Positions 1 to 9,788 are shown, numbered from the stretch's first letter. The stretch: DNA of 64,000 nucleotides from an uncultured Saprospiraceae bacterium (GCA_937926205.1 CALEYL010000070.1:1-64000); one strand, 5' to 3'. Numbers and translations: made by a program. Notes: a model not told the origin generated them from the letters alone.

Positions 1-182
1 TCCTTTCGTCTTCTTTTTCAAAACATCAGGCGCTTAACTTAATGGGAATGAACAAAGCATGGTCGTACATGTTGACGCAAAGTCAACAACCGGCGCCTCG
101 TCTCCCATACCGTTGCTATCATTTAAACCGTAATGTGTTAATCAATCAGCGATTTGTGTTAATGAACTTGATGCAATAGCAA

Positions 183-190
183 TAGCTTTG
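183..190 (+). promoter_or_regulatory. Bacteroidota -7 promoter box before the AraC gene
   Basis: TAGCTTTG fits the Bacteroidota sigma-A consensus TAnnTTTG and lies 14 bases before the ATG at 205, which gives a short leader. No convincing -33 TTTG is seen at ideal spacing. The promoter is inferred from motif and position only. Confidence 0.45.
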
Positions 191-204
191 CAAAAAGCAA
201 GCAT

Positions 205-1113
205 ATGAGCGAACAGGTAATTCATTCAAAATCAATCTCTGAAATTCATTCGGTAATGGGGTTGGGCAAGCCAACGCACTCCTTAATCACAATTATTGAC
301 ACTCAAAAGCTGGCATATGGCGATGAGACCGTTGGTAGACGATTTTCCTCTGATTTGTACTGCATTGCCCTAAAGGATTCAAGCTGTGGAATTGATTATG
401 GACGGAATCCATACGATTTTGATGATGGCGTTTTGATTTTTACAGCTCCAAAACAGATCATCACAGTAAAAAAACCTCAGGAACTGAATCAAGTAAAAGG
501 CTGGATGCTATACTTTCATCCTGACCTCATAAGAAACACTTCTCTTGGTTCAAAAATTGACGCCTATCACTTCTTTAATTACGAAGTCCATGAAGCATTA
601 CATCTTTCTGAAAATGAACAGAATACCTTAAATCAAATTGTTCAACTAATTCAAGTCGAAATCAAAGAGCGAATTGACAATCATAGTCAGCAAGTACTGG
701 TTTCAAATATTGAGTTATTGCTTAATTACAGTAAACGATTCTACGAGAGACAATTCAATACCCGCTCGGCTGCTAACATGGATGCTGTTTCTAAAGTTGA
801 AGCGCTATTGAAAAATTATTATTTGGAAAATCAACTCATTGATAAAGGACAACCGACTATTCAATATCTTGCAGACCATTGCCACCTGTCTGCCAGTTAT
901 TTAAGTGACTTACTTGCCAAGGAAACGGGTCGTTCCGCCAAAGACCATATTAATGATTTTTTAGTAGACAAAGCAAAGGATTTACTACTAAGTTCTACTG
1001 ATTCCATCAGTGGAATAGCCTACACGCTTGGCTTCAATTATCCTCATTATTTTGGCAGGCTGTTTAAACAAAAAACCGGTAAAACGCCTCAGGAATACAG
1101 GCAATTGAATTAG
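205..1113 (+). CDS. AraC family transcriptional regulator
   Basis: A cytoplasmic DNA-binding regulator of 302 residues, the usual length for the family. The N-terminal part (about 1-190) is the effector-binding region and its ligand cannot be read from sequence. The C-terminal part (about 195-300) holds the two helix-turn-helix motifs: IQYLADHCHLSASYLSDLL is the first recognition unit, and ISGIAYTLGFNYPHYFGRLF followed by GKTPQEYR is the family signature. The ATG at 205 follows a TAGCTTTG promoter box. Two short-chain dehydrogenases follow on the same strand, the usual arrangement for an AraC protein controlling small redox enzymes; that link is inferred. The gene is visibly AT-rich. Its TAG stop overlaps the end of a dispersed repeat at 1112. 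Confidence 0.9.
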   Translation: MSEQVIHSKSISEIHSVMGLGKPTHSLITIIDTQKLAYGDETVGRRFSSDLYCIALKDSSCGIDYGRNPYDFDDGVLIFTAPKQIITVKKPQELNQVKGWMLYFHPDLIRNTSLGSKIDAYHFFNYEVHEALHLSENEQNTLNQIVQLIQVEIKERIDNHSQQVLVSNIELLLNYSKRFYERQFNTRSAANMDAVSKVEALLKNYYLENQLIDKGQPTIQYLADHCHLSASYLSDLLAKETGRSAKDHINDFLVDKAKDLLLSSTDSISGIAYTLGFNYPHYFGRLFKQKTGKTPQEYRQLN

Positions 1114-1144
1114 AGCTTGTTCGGGAATTCCTTAATTGACTACG
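1112..1144 (+). repeat. Partial copy of the 162-bp MITE-like element
   Basis: These 33 bases match the reverse complement of the right end of the element at 35731-35892 with a single mismatch. They start with AGAGCTTGTTCGGGAATTCC and continue into AATTGACTAC. No opposite end is seen before the next gene, so this is a solo terminus or a decayed copy. It overlaps the stop codon of the AraC gene. Confidence 0.65.
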
Positions 1145-1245
1145 TCGATTCTGCGATTTGTGTTTAACCTTCCTTTTTTTGTGTTCACATAACCTTTTTA
1201 GCAATCAGATCTTTGTTTCATCAAATCATTAACAATCAAATTAAG

Positions 1246-2121
1246 ATGAAACATAAGATTTTAGTTACCGGAGCAAGCGGCGCATTTGGTCGTTTAACTT
1301 GCATTCAATTAGCAGAAAACGGACATCAGGTTGTAGGAACCATGCGATCCCTGCAAGGAAAAAACAAAGAATTAGCCAATCAGCTAAAATCAAAAGGTGT
1401 CCTGCTGGTTGAAATGGATGTAACCAATGAAGACAGTGTTCTTTCAGGAGTAAGTGCTGCCATTCAATTGATGGACGGTTTAGATACCGTTTTCAACAAT
1501 GCAGGTATTGGAGCAAACGGAATCCTTGAATGCTTTACGGCTGATGATATCCAGAAAATGTTTGATGTAAATGTTTTTGGGGTTCAACGCCTGATGAGAG
1601 CCGTTTTGCCCTATTTAAGAAAACAAGGAAAAGGGACATTAATACACACATCAAGCTGCATTGGCAGGGTAACAACTCCATTTCTTGCCTCTTATTCTGC
1701 TTCAAAATATGCCCTGGAATCTTTAGCAGAAGGTTACCGGGCAGAACTTTCAGGATTTGGTATTGAATCCTGCATTGTTGAACCGGGCGGCTTTCCTACA
1801 GGCTTTATGGGAGCAATGATAACGCCAGGCGATACGGAAAGAGCCCAGCAATATGGCGAAATGGCAAACCTTCCTGAGACCTCAATAAATGGGTATGTTG
1901 CCTACGTAGAATCAATCCCCGAACAAAGACCCGAAAAAGTGTCAGAAGCTGTGGTGGCTTTGGTGAACACTCCTTTTGGCGAAAAACCCTTTAGAACTGT
2001 GGTTGATTTTTCAGGACTTAAACACTCCATTGAGAACTACAACAAGGTTTTGAACGAAACGACAAAAGCCATCTATACAGCAAATGGCGTTGATAATCTA
2101 CTCACGCTAAATAAAAATTAA
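1246..2121 (+). CDS. Short-chain dehydrogenase/reductase (SDR)
   Basis: A classical SDR of 291 residues, a cytoplasmic NAD(P)-dependent oxidoreductase acting on an unknown alcohol or carbonyl substrate. The cofactor motif TGASGAFG is near the N-terminus, NNAG (in VFNNAGIG) follows, the catalytic Ser lies in IHTSSCIG and YSASKYALE supplies Tyr and Lys. PGGFPTGF is the post-catalytic loop. An in-frame ATG at 1213 would add 11 residues, but the product from 1246 begins directly with MKHKILVTGASG as SDRs do, so 1246 is chosen. A second SDR starts one base after the stop codon, so the two are probably cotranscribed, perhaps under the upstream AraC protein. Confidence 0.88.
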   Translation: MKHKILVTGASGAFGRLTCIQLAENGHQVVGTMRSLQGKNKELANQLKSKGVLLVEMDVTNEDSVLSGVSAAIQLMDGLDTVFNNAGIGANGILECFTADDIQKMFDVNVFGVQRLMRAVLPYLRKQGKGTLIHTSSCIGRVTTPFLASYSASKYALESLAEGYRAELSGFGIESCIVEPGGFPTGFMGAMITPGDTERAQQYGEMANLPETSINGYVAYVESIPEQRPEKVSEAVVALVNTPFGEKPFRTVVDFSGLKHSIENYNKVLNETTKAIYTANGVDNLLTLNKN

Positions 2122-2122
2122 A

Positions 2123-2923
2123 ATGAAGAAAACCATAGTCATAACGGGCGCAAGCAGTGGCATTGGCAAAGCAACAGCCATTCATTTTCAGAAACAAGGC
2201 TGGAATGTTATTGCCACCATGCGAAGACCTGAAAATGAAACAGATTTGAATAAATTGGGAAATATCCAATTGGAAAAACTGGATGTACTCGATTTGGATT
2301 CAATCAACCAGGCCATTCAAAATGGTATTTCAAGATTTGGGAAAATTGATGCGCTTGTTAACAATGCAGGTTATGGTGCTTATGGCCCATTGGAGTCTTT
2401 CCCAAGGGAAAACATCACTAACCAATTCAATACCAATGTCATCGGGTTGTTGGATGTAACCAGAGCCATCATTCCGCATTTCAGAGAAAATAAGAATGGA
2501 ACCATCGTCAATATCTCATCCATTGGTGGGCGGATGACTTATGCATTGGGTTCGCTTTATCACGGAACGAAGTTTGCAGTAGAAGGCATTTCAGAATCGC
2601 TTCATTACGAAATGGCTCAAATAGGGGTAAAAGTCAAAATCATTGAGCCCGGGTTTATTGCAACTGATTTTGGTGGTCGTTCCTTCAATTTTCAAACAGG
2701 CGACATTACCGATTATCGACCAACCATTGCCGCTTTAATGAAAAAATGGCAAGACCCGAACAATACAGTTTCCCCACCAGATTTAGTCGCTGAAGTGATT
2801 TTTGGAGCTGTTACGGATGGATCGGATCAATTGAGATACACCGCTGGTGATGATGCCCATTTCATACTCGGCAACAGAAGGAAAATGACCGATGAGGAAT
2901 TCTTCGAAATGATGAACAGCTAA
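2123..2923 (+). CDS. Short-chain dehydrogenase/reductase (SDR)
   Basis: The second SDR of the pair, 266 residues. It carries TGASSGIGKA (cofactor loop), VNNAGYGAYG, ISSIGG (catalytic Ser) and YHGTKFAVEG (Tyr and Lys), followed by EPGFIATDF. All catalytic residues are present. It begins one base after the previous SDR ends, which indicates translational coupling. The two proteins are clearly different in sequence, so this is not a recent duplication; they may act on successive substrates or form a heteromer (inference). A hairpin with the look of a terminator follows at 2962. Confidence 0.9.
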   Translation: MKKTIVITGASSGIGKATAIHFQKQGWNVIATMRRPENETDLNKLGNIQLEKLDVLDLDSINQAIQNGISRFGKIDALVNNAGYGAYGPLESFPRENITNQFNTNVIGLLDVTRAIIPHFRENKNGTIVNISSIGGRMTYALGSLYHGTKFAVEGISESLHYEMAQIGVKVKIIEPGFIATDFGGRSFNFQTGDITDYRPTIAALMKKWQDPNNTVSPPDLVAEVIFGAVTDGSDQLRYTAGDDAHFILGNRRKMTDEEFFEMMNS

Positions 2924-2961
2924 TTGGGAAAACAAGGCGGTAGCTATCACAGTGAAGTAGC

Positions 2962-2995
2962 AATAGCGGTTTGAATGCAAATTCAAACCGCTATT
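2962..2995 (+). terminator. Hairpin after the SDR pair
   Basis: A perfect 15-base inverted repeat (AATAGCGGTTTGAAT and its complement) around a GCAA loop, followed by TGGTTTTAATT. It lies 39 bases after the second SDR, so it probably ends the AraC-SDR transcripts. Confidence 0.6.
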
Positions 2996-3004
2996 TGGTT
3001 TTAA

Positions 3005-3286
3005 TTAAGTTGAAGTAATCTCAATAAAATCTGCTTGGTTTAGAGTAACGGCATTTGAAATAGTTAGACCAGTTTCATCCTGGCTGACACCGCATAAAAC
3101 TTCAAATAGCTTATAAAAAAGCCGGTAAAAGGTAATGCAGAAGCAAATCCCGATGGTTCCTGTTTTAGGATTTAAGCGAGCCTGGCTGCTATTCTGTTCT
3201 TTTATCAAAAAAAGCCGGAATGGGCCATTAAATATCAGAACAGAATCGCTAACTTCGTCTATAATCGAATACCCGTACATGAACAC
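3005..3286 (-). CDS. Doubtful small open frame
   Basis: A 93-codon frame in the 390-base gap between the second SDR and the frame at 3317. Stretches such as LFYKLFEVLCGVSQDETG are protein-like, but no family is recognised and plus-strand frames over the same DNA are equally unremarkable. It is listed only because nothing else explains this AT-rich gap. Confidence 0.2.
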   Translation of the reverse strand: MFMYGYSIIDEVSDSVLIFNGPFRLFLIKEQNSSQARLNPKTGTIGICFCITFYRLFYKLFEVLCGVSQDETGLTISNAVTLNQADFIEITST

Positions 3287-3316
3287 CTTTAGGGTTTACT
3301 GCTGGGTATTTGCGAC

Positions 3317-3571
3317 ATGACAAATCAGAAAATGAAAGAAAAAATCAAAACTAACCTGGAAAAATGCTTTAATCAAAATTACGAATTGATTAAGGATTAT
3401 TCCTTTCAGGACATCGCAAATAAATTAATAGAAAACAATCCAGAGGCATATGACCTGAATAACGGTTCGGTAAGAAGTTTGTATGAAGAAGAGGAGATAG
3501 AGATTTTGAAACAATCAAAACAGAAAGCACCCCAGCGCAGGCATTTTGACACTCAATTTTCTCAACCATGA
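3317..3571 (+). CDS. Small hypothetical protein overlapping the esterase gene
   Basis: An 84-residue charged, AT-rich frame, not recognised. The first 65 residues look like a soluble helical protein (for example DYSFQDIANKLIENNPEAYD); the last 20 are basic and low in character. Its TGA stop overlaps the ATG of the following secreted esterase in ATGA, an arrangement often seen in translationally coupled genes. That overlap is the main support for it being real. It could also be the end of a decayed gene running into the esterase. Confidence 0.45.
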   Translation: MTNQKMKEKIKTNLEKCFNQNYELIKDYSFQDIANKLIENNPEAYDLNNGSVRSLYEEEEIEILKQSKQKAPQRRHFDTQFSQP

Positions 3572-5715
3572 TAAAGAAATTACTTTTTCCTGCAATTCTG
3601 TTGCTTCATGGCATTCATTGTTTTTCACAAAGCAATGTGCGCGCCTGGTATGCCGACGGACAGGTATTTGTCGTTTGGAAAATCAGCTTGCCGATTGAGG
3701 AAACGTACGCCATTTATGCAAGCCCTTCACCTTTCAGCAACACGGCCAATGCCATACTGGTGGGCAGGCCGTTTGCGTTGGAATATCTGGGCTTTTCTTT
3801 AAAAGACAACTTACAGGATACTGATGCCACTTACCGAATCCCAGGCGAACAGGGTGGATTCTATCAACTGGGCCTGGATGAAGGGTTGTTCGTTTTTACC
3901 CCGCACCAGTCGGGGTCCCTCTATTTTGCGGTAACCAAATGGGGAAACAGCACCGTCACGCAGGGGCAAAACATCACCGATACAGCCGTGCCATTCACCT
4001 TCGACCCGGTTGGCGATCCGGTGGAATGCCACCTGCAGCGAACTTTCCCTTCGCCTTTTACAAGCGGATATGTGTGTTTTGCTTATGTACTCTGGGCCGA
4101 TGGCCGGCAAAACCACTGGGACGGACGGCCCGATTTTCCCATCATGGCCAATGCTGCTAAAAACGGGATGCCTGGCTTGTTTTTAGTGAGCGCTCCTGTC
4201 AACCTTGACACTACTAATGCGTTCCCGCTCTCCATTTGGTTGCATGGAGGTGGTGGGATAGCGCGACAATCGCTTGCAGGTTCCCGAAATGTGGTTAACA
4301 TCAATCCGACGCAAGGCATTTTGATTGCACACGATGATAATATGTTTGGCTATCGAGGCTCTACCCCTCCCCACCCTGACCAGCCCACCTGGCATTTTGG
4401 CTGGGGGAAAAATTACGACCCTTTCACGCCTAATGCTGCTCTCACGGCTGACACCATCATCAATTATACACAGCGTCGCTACCTGTGGATTGACGGCTGG
4501 CTGGCGAACAATTTCAACATTGACACAAATCGCATCAATATTCACGGGCACAGCATGGGCTCGTCCGGGGCGCTGGCTATGGCCAAATGTTTCCCGGAAC
4601 ATTACGGCTCAGCCACGCTTTTCAACTCAAGTTTCGGCGGGCCTGACGACGGCACAAATACTTTTTTCATATTTGGGTCAATTCCGGAAAACTTCCCAAC
4701 CAACATAAAAAACAGGAACAACGAAACGGTCCGCTTTTACGAGCTCTGGAACCTCAATACCAACTGCTCAGCCCACCGAGACCTACCACTCATCCGCCAT
4801 TGGCACGGCAAAAATGACGACAATGGCACCATGCACTGGGGCCCAACTGTGATAGAGAACTTCTTCATCTGCGACTCTATAGGAACGGGAGCCCAAAACC
4901 ATTGGAGCGAGCGCCCGCACGGCATTGACCTGGCGCCTGACTACAACGACCACTGGATCATGGGCATCCCCGATGCACAACAAACCGCCCTCGACAATGT
5001 GGATTTTGCGGAGGCTAGGTTCCGAAGTAACGAGTCCTTCCCAGCTTTTTTCAACCACCGACTCGATGATAACAACAACGATCCGGGCTCCGGCCTCATC
5101 GGCATCAACAACGGTGACGGCGACAACTGGGGCACCTGGGGTGGCTACCACCGATGGGAAATTGTTCAGGAAACGCCACAACTCTGGCGCGCAGCAGCAT
5201 GGCTGGAAGGAAATGCCGTTTTTCCAAACGACAATGCGCCTTTCGATTTTTTAACCGCCGACTTTGCCATCCGCCGACCACAATCTTTTCAGCCTGAATC
5301 CGGCCAAACCATTTTCTGGAATGTAAAAGACTCTGGTACAGGCGAGCTCCTTCAAAGCGGTACGACCATTGTGCAGGCAGATAATCTGGTTGTGATTCCG
5401 CAAGTGGAAATTTTCAGTGAAAACATCCGAAAAGTCCTGCTTACTGTATCGCTTGTAAGCACGTATACTGTTGAAACGCAGGCGGAAATTTCACCCCTCC
5501 GCATTTTCCCAAATCCAACTAAAGGGGCGCTGTTTACAGAACCCGATTGGCGTGTCGTAAGGGTCATTGACCTGCATGGTAAAGAAATACAACGCTTTTT
5601 CTCCGGCTCCCCCGAACAAATGCTGGACTTCTCAAATCTCCAGCCAGGTTTATATTTCCTGGATGTTCTGACCAAAGACGATAGAAGGAAAATTGGAAGA
5701 TTTCTCAAATTGTGA
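3568..5715 (+). CDS. Secreted esterase-like protein with type IX sorting domain
   Basis: A 715-residue exported protein. Residues 1-20 form a signal peptide ending in HCFSQ. The middle is an alpha/beta-hydrolase of the polyhydroxybutyrate-depolymerase/feruloyl-esterase kind: WLHGGGG is the oxyanion-hole loop and HGHSMGSSG places the nucleophile at about Ser329. A later His (HWHGKNDDNGTMHW or ERPHGI) is the likely acid-base partner. The last 75 residues (IFPNPTKG to the end, with LQPGLYFLDVLT) are a T9SS type A sorting domain, so the mature enzyme is predicted to cross the outer membrane and be released or anchored at the cell surface. The substrate is unknown, perhaps an ester in plant or algal polymer. 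A hybrid sensor gene follows and may regulate it (inference). Confidence 0.8.
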   Translation: MIKKLLFPAILLLHGIHCFSQSNVRAWYADGQVFVVWKISLPIEETYAIYASPSPFSNTANAILVGRPFALEYLGFSLKDNLQDTDATYRIPGEQGGFYQLGLDEGLFVFTPHQSGSLYFAVTKWGNSTVTQGQNITDTAVPFTFDPVGDPVECHLQRTFPSPFTSGYVCFAYVLWADGRQNHWDGRPDFPIMANAAKNGMPGLFLVSAPVNLDTTNAFPLSIWLHGGGGIARQSLAGSRNVVNINPTQGILIAHDDNMFGYRGSTPPHPDQPTWHFGWGKNYDPFTPNAALTADTIINYTQRRYLWIDGWLANNFNIDTNRINIHGHSMGSSGALAMAKCFPEHYGSATLFNSSFGGPDDGTNTFFIFGSIPENFPTNIKNRNNETVRFYELWNLNTNCSAHRDLPLIRHWHGKNDDNGTMHWGPTVIENFFICDSIGTGAQNHWSERPHGIDLAPDYNDHWIMGIPDAQQTALDNVDFAEARFRSNESFPAFFNHRLDDNNNDPGSGLIGINNGDGDNWGTWGGYHRWEIVQETPQLWRAAAWLEGNAVFPNDNAPFDFLTADFAIRRPQSFQPESGQTIFWNVKDSGTGELLQSGTTIVQADNLVVIPQVEIFSENIRKVLLTVSLVSTYTVETQAEISPLRIFPNPTKGALFTEPDWRVVRVIDLHGKEIQRFFSGSPEQMLDFSNLQPGLYFLDVLTKDDRRKIGRFLKL

Positions 5716-5792
5716 GCCCGATGCAGCCTTGAGATAAAGTCTTTAATTTTCTGATTGTAAGCCAGATAAACAGTTGATTTCTCCAAAAAGCC

Positions 5793-5800
5793 TACTTTTG
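5793..5800 (+). promoter_or_regulatory. -7 promoter box before the first hybrid sensor
   Basis: TACTTTTG matches TAnnTTTG, with a TTG at 5774-5776 upstream as a possible -33 element. It ends 22 bases before the TTG start codon at 5823. Confidence 0.5.
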
Positions 5801-5822
5801 GAAACAACAACCAGTTTCCACC

Positions 5823-8800
5823 TTGAACAAACCAATTGCATACCTCTTCATCCTGCTGGCAATTCCGGGGCTTTCCATTGGCCAGGAGCTTCGTCTGCAG
5901 CAATTCACGATGAAAGACGGCCTGTCTCATCCCGGCACCTACTGGCTGGAGAGCATCATTCAGGATCGGGAGGGGTTCTTATGGTTCACCACGTTCAATG
6001 GTCTGAATCGCTTCGACGGAAAAAACTTCAAACTTTTTCAGTACAACCAAAGCTACCCGAAAAGCCTCGGAAACAATTTTACAACTGCGATTTGCGAAGC
6101 AGAAGACGGAAGGATTTGGGTAGGCACCAATTCGGGCATTTACATATTCGATCCGGAAACGGAGACCTTTGACCTGTTGCAGCACGATCCTGCCGATCCA
6201 GGAAGCCTTTGCGGCAACGACATCAATTTTATCAACAAAGACCGGGATGGCAATATGTGGGTCGGTACCGCTGTGGACGGGGTTTGCCGGTGGTCGAAAG
6301 CAAGCGGGGAATTTGACGACTTTGGTGGCTATTTCAGGGATGGACTGGTCTTTTTTCAGCAAAGAAACGGGGCAATCTGGGTGGGAAATACGGATGGGTT
6401 GCACCAGAAAATTACAGAAAAGGATGCGTTCCGGCTGGTTGAGCTTCCTGCTGCATTTAAACAACAAAAAATACGTTACGCTTCTGACATCATCGAACTG
6501 ACGGATGGTAGCCTGATGGTCAGTTCCTACGGGAAGGGGCTTTGGACTTTCAACCCAAAGACACTGTATTTCAATAATTTAACCCCTTTGTTCCGATCAA
6601 AATTCATCAATTCTCCGACCTGCCTTCTGATGGACAGTGAGGGTCAAATCTGGATGGGGGCCCTCGATGAAATTCAGCGTTATGATCCAGTTTCAGGTGT
6701 GTTCCGGGTGTACGCCCACGACGACGATGACCCCGCCAGTGTGCCAAAGTTTAAGGTGTCTTACGGCTATCAGGATGCAGCCGGGAGCCTTTGGTTCATT
6801 ACCCCCGGGGGCGGCGTCATCGTTGCGCATTCGCCCCGCCATCCTTTTGAAATCGTGGGAGCAATTGAGAACTCGCAGGTCATCCGGCTCGATGAAAACC
6901 GGCTGCTGATCAACAGCGGGGAACAGATGGGGGTGTTTGATGTCCGGGAACACAAACTGGTCGCTTCTGAAATCCCTGAAAGTTTGCTGAATGTGCCAAC
7001 GGTTGCCATGGCGTTGTCCGGCAAAAATGAACTTTGGTTGCAGCAATTCGACGCCAGATATGTGGTGGTTTTCGACTTAAAAACAGGAACGACCCGGCAA
7101 GTTCCCGGTCGCACTGCATTGCTCAAAACTGCGCCGGATGGCAAAATCTGGTCGGGGTTTAAATATTTTGATGAAGCGAAAAATCAATGGGTGTCCGTTG
7201 ATCCCAACATTCCGGGCCTGACCAAAGCGGCAAAGTTTGGCAGCGAAGTCGTGGACATTTTTTTTGGTGAAAATAACGCCGTTTGGCTGGCCACTAATTT
7301 TGGCATTTTTCAATACAACCTGAAAACCCGGCAGGGACGGAAGTACCATTTGTACCCTGGCGACAGTGTTTCAACCGACGTCGTTTATAAAATTTACCCC
7401 GGTCAGGCTGGACGTTTTTACCTCTCCACCTCCAACGGCATGAGCCTGTACGACCCTGCGAGCGATGGCTTTTTGAGTTTCAACGAAAGCAACGGGCTGC
7501 TGCACAATCAGGTAACCTCCGTTGTGGAAGACACGCACGGCAATCCCTGGTTGACGACGCCGAAGGGTCTTCATAAACTCGATTTGTCGAGCGGTACGTT
7601 CACAAATTATGGCATCAACGATGGTCTTCCGGATACTGATTTTACTTACCAGCAAGCGTACCGGGACGATGCTGGGCGGCTTTATTTTTCAGTAGACCGG
7701 AAGTTGATCCGTTTTCACCCGGATAGCCTGAAACCGAGGACCTACGTGGCGCAGGTTCACCTGCTTGATTTTTACCTGAACCATGAAAAAGTACAGCCCG
7801 GCGGTCAGCATTCTTTGTTGCAAAAACAGCTGCGCTTTAGTCCGCACATTCAATTGCGCCACAATCAGGCGGATTTTGGTTTCAGTTTTGTCATGCCGGT
7901 CTTTTTCAAAGCCGACGAAGTGCAATATTTCTACCAGTTAGCGCCTTACGACGCCGACTGGAAAAGCGCAGGGACGGGCAACGAGATTCATTACACCAAC
8001 ATGAGTCCCGGCAAGTACACTTTCCGGGTAAAAGCCAAAACAGCCGATGGGTTTTGGAGCCCGGGCGAGGCAAGTGTAACAATTCAAGTGTTTCCGCCTT
8101 TCTACCGCACCTGGTGGGCTTATTTGTTCTACCTGATTGCTGCAACTGGATTGCTTTTCGGAGTTCGCCGGTTTGAACTGCGGCGCCAGTTTATGAAGGC
8201 CGAGGCAGTGCGCTTGCGGGAACTCGACACCCTCAAAACCCACCTATACAACAACATCACCCACGAATTCCGGACGCCGCTCACGGTCATTATGGGTATG
8301 ACGGACAACATCAGCGGCCACGAAAACGAGCGGAAACTCATTCAGCGCAACAGCAAAAACCTCCTCCGCCTCATCAACCAAATGCTCGACCTGTCCAAAC
8401 TCGACTCCGGCGCCATGAAAATGGACCTGGTACAAAGCGATGTCATCAATTACCTGCAGTACCTGACTGAGTCGTTCCACTCAATGGCCTATGAGAAAAA
8501 GGTAAGGCTGACTTTCTATGCCGAAATACAGGAATTGGTGATGGACTTCGACGAAGTAAAAATTCAGCATATCGTTTACAACCTGTTGTCCAATGCGCTC
8601 AAGTTTACCAATGAAGGCGGCAAAGTCGTGCTGCACGCCAATCAGATGGAGGTCAATGGGCTCCCATTTTTACAATTAAAAGTGCAGGACACAGGCATTG
8701 GCATCCCGGAGGAGCAGTTGGCACACATCTTTGACCGCTTCTATCAGGCTGATCATTCCAATACCCGCAAAGGTGAAGGTACCGGCATCGGCCTGGCACT

Positions 8801-9788
8801 TACCAAAGAATTGGTGGGGTTGATGGGCGGCAACATTTCGGTTGAAAGCGAAGTTGGAAAAGGGACCACCTTTACGTTGTTGTTTCCCATCAGCCTCGCT
8901 AAGGACACGCCCAAACAAAAGGCAGAATCTCAATCTCCCCGAAGCCTCTCCCCGGAGCTTATACCTGATTTACCTGCCAGTAGCCTAAGTTCTGAAAGTG
9001 GGGAAACGGAGGCGCCGGGAGACGAAAAACCAGTTCTGTTGATCATCGAAGACAATGCCGATGTGGCCATCTACATCATTAGCCTGCTAAAAAATGATTA
9101 CAAAGTCCTTACTGCGCCGAACGGACTTGATGGCATCAACATGGCATTCGAGACTATCCCCGACATCATCATCAGCGATGTGATGATGCCCGAAAAGGAC
9201 GGCTATGAAGTGTGCGAAACGCTGAAAATGGACGAGCGCACAAGCCATATTCCCATCATCCTGCTCACTGCCAAAGCGGAAGAAGCGGATCGCATTGCAG
9301 GTTTGCGCAAAGGCGCCGATGCCTATTTGATGAAACCTTTTAACAAGGAGGAACTCTTTGTTCGGCTGGAAAAATTGCTGGAGTTGCGGCGGGCTTTGCA
9401 GTTGCGGTATTCCGTTACAAATGAGGGCCTGACTGCAAGTCATAACCTTACTTTGGGAGCCGAATCTACCCTTGAAGACCTCTTCCTTCAAAAACTCCAT
9501 CAGGCTGTTCTCGAAAACCTGGATGATCCGGACCTCGGTGTCGGGCAGCTCAGCCGGGCCACCCTTCTCAGTCCATCGCAGCTCTACCGCAAATTAAATG
9601 CCCTCACAGGCGAACCGCCCAATGCGTTCATTCGAAAAATACGCCTGCACCGGGCAATGGAAATGTTGAAAACCACCCATCTGAACATCTCCGAAATTGC
9701 CTACGCAGTCGGTTTCAACGATCCGAACTATTTTTCGAGGGTTTTCCACAAGGAATTTGGCAAAGCGCCGATCGAGTATCGCAACTAA
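5823..9788 (+). CDS. Hybrid two-component system protein (propeller sensor, kinase, receiver, AraC output)
   Basis: A 1321-residue one-protein signalling system of the kind Bacteroidota use to sense oligosaccharides in the periplasm. Residues 1-20 are a signal peptide. About 25-690 are two-component propeller repeats (for example DREGFLWFTTFNGLNRFDG, EDGRIWVGTNSGIYIF). A Y_Y_Y domain follows at about 700-765 (SPGKYTFRVKAKTADGFWSP), then a membrane segment (WWAYLFYLIAATGLLFG). The HisKA phospho-acceptor is His814 in THEFRTPL; the ATPase has NLLSNALKFT, DTGIGIP and GTGIGLALTKEL. The receiver Asp is 1119 in IISDVMMP. An AraC DNA-binding domain ends the protein. All catalytic residues are present. 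The start is TTG at 5823, followed directly by the signal peptide; no ATG fits. No susC/susD pair is nearby, so its regulon is not evident. Confidence 0.93.
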   Translation: MNKPIAYLFILLAIPGLSIGQELRLQQFTMKDGLSHPGTYWLESIIQDREGFLWFTTFNGLNRFDGKNFKLFQYNQSYPKSLGNNFTTAICEAEDGRIWVGTNSGIYIFDPETETFDLLQHDPADPGSLCGNDINFINKDRDGNMWVGTAVDGVCRWSKASGEFDDFGGYFRDGLVFFQQRNGAIWVGNTDGLHQKITEKDAFRLVELPAAFKQQKIRYASDIIELTDGSLMVSSYGKGLWTFNPKTLYFNNLTPLFRSKFINSPTCLLMDSEGQIWMGALDEIQRYDPVSGVFRVYAHDDDDPASVPKFKVSYGYQDAAGSLWFITPGGGVIVAHSPRHPFEIVGAIENSQVIRLDENRLLINSGEQMGVFDVREHKLVASEIPESLLNVPTVAMALSGKNELWLQQFDARYVVVFDLKTGTTRQVPGRTALLKTAPDGKIWSGFKYFDEAKNQWVSVDPNIPGLTKAAKFGSEVVDIFFGENNAVWLATNFGIFQYNLKTRQGRKYHLYPGDSVSTDVVYKIYPGQAGRFYLSTSNGMSLYDPASDGFLSFNESNGLLHNQVTSVVEDTHGNPWLTTPKGLHKLDLSSGTFTNYGINDGLPDTDFTYQQAYRDDAGRLYFSVDRKLIRFHPDSLKPRTYVAQVHLLDFYLNHEKVQPGGQHSLLQKQLRFSPHIQLRHNQADFGFSFVMPVFFKADEVQYFYQLAPYDADWKSAGTGNEIHYTNMSPGKYTFRVKAKTADGFWSPGEASVTIQVFPPFYRTWWAYLFYLIAATGLLFGVRRFELRRQFMKAEAVRLRELDTLKTHLYNNITHEFRTPLTVIMGMTDNISGHENERKLIQRNSKNLLRLINQMLDLSKLDSGAMKMDLVQSDVINYLQYLTESFHSMAYEKKVRLTFYAEIQELVMDFDEVKIQHIVYNLLSNALKFTNEGGKVVLHANQMEVNGLPFLQLKVQDTGIGIPEEQLAHIFDRFYQADHSNTRKGEGTGIGLALTKELVGLMGGNISVESEVGKGTTFTLLFPISLAKDTPKQKAESQSPRSLSPELIPDLPASSLSSESGETEAPGDEKPVLLIIEDNADVAIYIISLLKNDYKVLTAPNGLDGINMAFETIPDIIISDVMMPEKDGYEVCETLKMDERTSHIPIILLTAKAEEADRIAGLRKGADAYLMKPFNKEELFVRLEKLLELRRALQLRYSVTNEGLTASHNLTLGAESTLEDLFLQKLHQAVLENLDDPDLGVGQLSRATLLSPSQLYRKLNALTGEPPNAFIRKIRLHRAMEMLKTTHLNISEIAYAVGFNDPNYFSRVFHKEFGKAPIEYRN

